Shown in pieces: positions 63,852-64,000 of a stretch of DNA of 64,000 nucleotides; positions within the stretch are counted from its first letter, which is position 1; each line of letters begins with the position of its first letter. The DNA comes from Karstenula rhodostoma CBS 690.94 (lineage: Eukaryota > Ascomycota > Dothideomycetes > Pleosporales > Didymosphaeriaceae). The notes beneath the pieces are model-generated. The model was not told the DNA's origin. It was given only the letters and a program-made list of their open reading frames with translations, and searched no databases. The DNA lies in NCBI GenBank assembly GCA_010093485.1, contig MU001510.1, positions 947,709 through 1,011,708 of the forward strand, in the 5' to 3' direction. The position numbers were made by a program, and so were the translations under genes.

Positions 63852-64000
63852 CGCCGAGGCCGCGTCCTGTTACCTGAGATGATCTAGGAGCATGGGGCCC
63901 TCTGAAAGTCGAAGAAGGTTCGCGCCCACTGTGCTATAGAAGCGAAACCAGAGTGGTTGCAGCGTCTACCCGAGACCACAGCCTCTATCACGAGCGTGGA

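Overview
The window is from a filamentous ascomycete (Pezizomycotina). Most genes carry short GT-AG introns of about 45-70 bp, and the gene content is fungal: Nup82, CFEM/Pth11-type GPCR, HET, AA9 LPMO, Bim1-like copper protein, Sfp/NpgA-type PPTase. A dothideomycete is my guess, but I cannot name a species from sequence alone. Exon joins below were read by hand from splice sites, frame and family continuity.

Layout. 0-4 kb: a GPI-anchored Bim1-like copper protein and a DJ-1/PfpI protein. 4.3-22.5 kb: an accessory region that looks like an isocyanide biosynthetic gene cluster. It has a siderophore-type MFS importer, a 14-TM DHA2 exporter, an NRPS-like A-T-BAHD enzyme, a divergently transcribed isocyanide synthase (ICS), an alpha/beta hydrolase and an alcohol acetyltransferase-type enzyme. 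The intergenic DNA here is rich in degenerate repeats. 22.9-32 kb: mostly conserved housekeeping genes (Nup82, CBP20, PDX2 glutaminase, PPTase), then a second DJ-1/PfpI gene and an FAD oxidoreductase. 32-35.8 kb: gene-poor DNA with a 635-bp MITE. 35.9-46.4 kb: accessory genes (CFEM-GPCR, nitronate monooxygenase, GFA protein, HET pseudogene with one nonsense codon, GPI protein, AA9 LPMO, NmrA-like protein). 48-64 kb: TmpA-like membrane flavoprotein, PARG-like protein, PLAC8 protein, a mitochondrial-type acidic protein, CAND1, a membrane spermidine-synthase-like protein and a CCDC97 protein.

Main discovery. The ICS gene (15628-18279) does not stop after its ICS domain. Splicing carries it in frame into a complete PDR-type ABC nucleotide-binding domain with no membrane domain. 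This NBD has lost two catalytic signatures (Walker B Glu to Gln, H-loop His to Asn) while keeping Walker A. Next to it, on the opposite strand, lies an adenylation-thiolation-BAHD enzyme. From memory of the copper-starvation isocyanide enzyme CrmA of Aspergillus fumigatus, those modules (ICS, A, T, transferase) occur in one polypeptide. Here they are split across a divergent promoter, and the ICS half has gained a pseudo-ATPase tail. The shared promoter holds a duplicated repeat, each copy carrying TGAGCACA, the complement of a motif reported for the fungal copper regulator Mac1/MacA. I infer a copper-linked isocyanide (metallophore-like) pathway. The PPTase at 27.8 kb could load its carrier domain, and the two MFS transporters could move product or metal complex.
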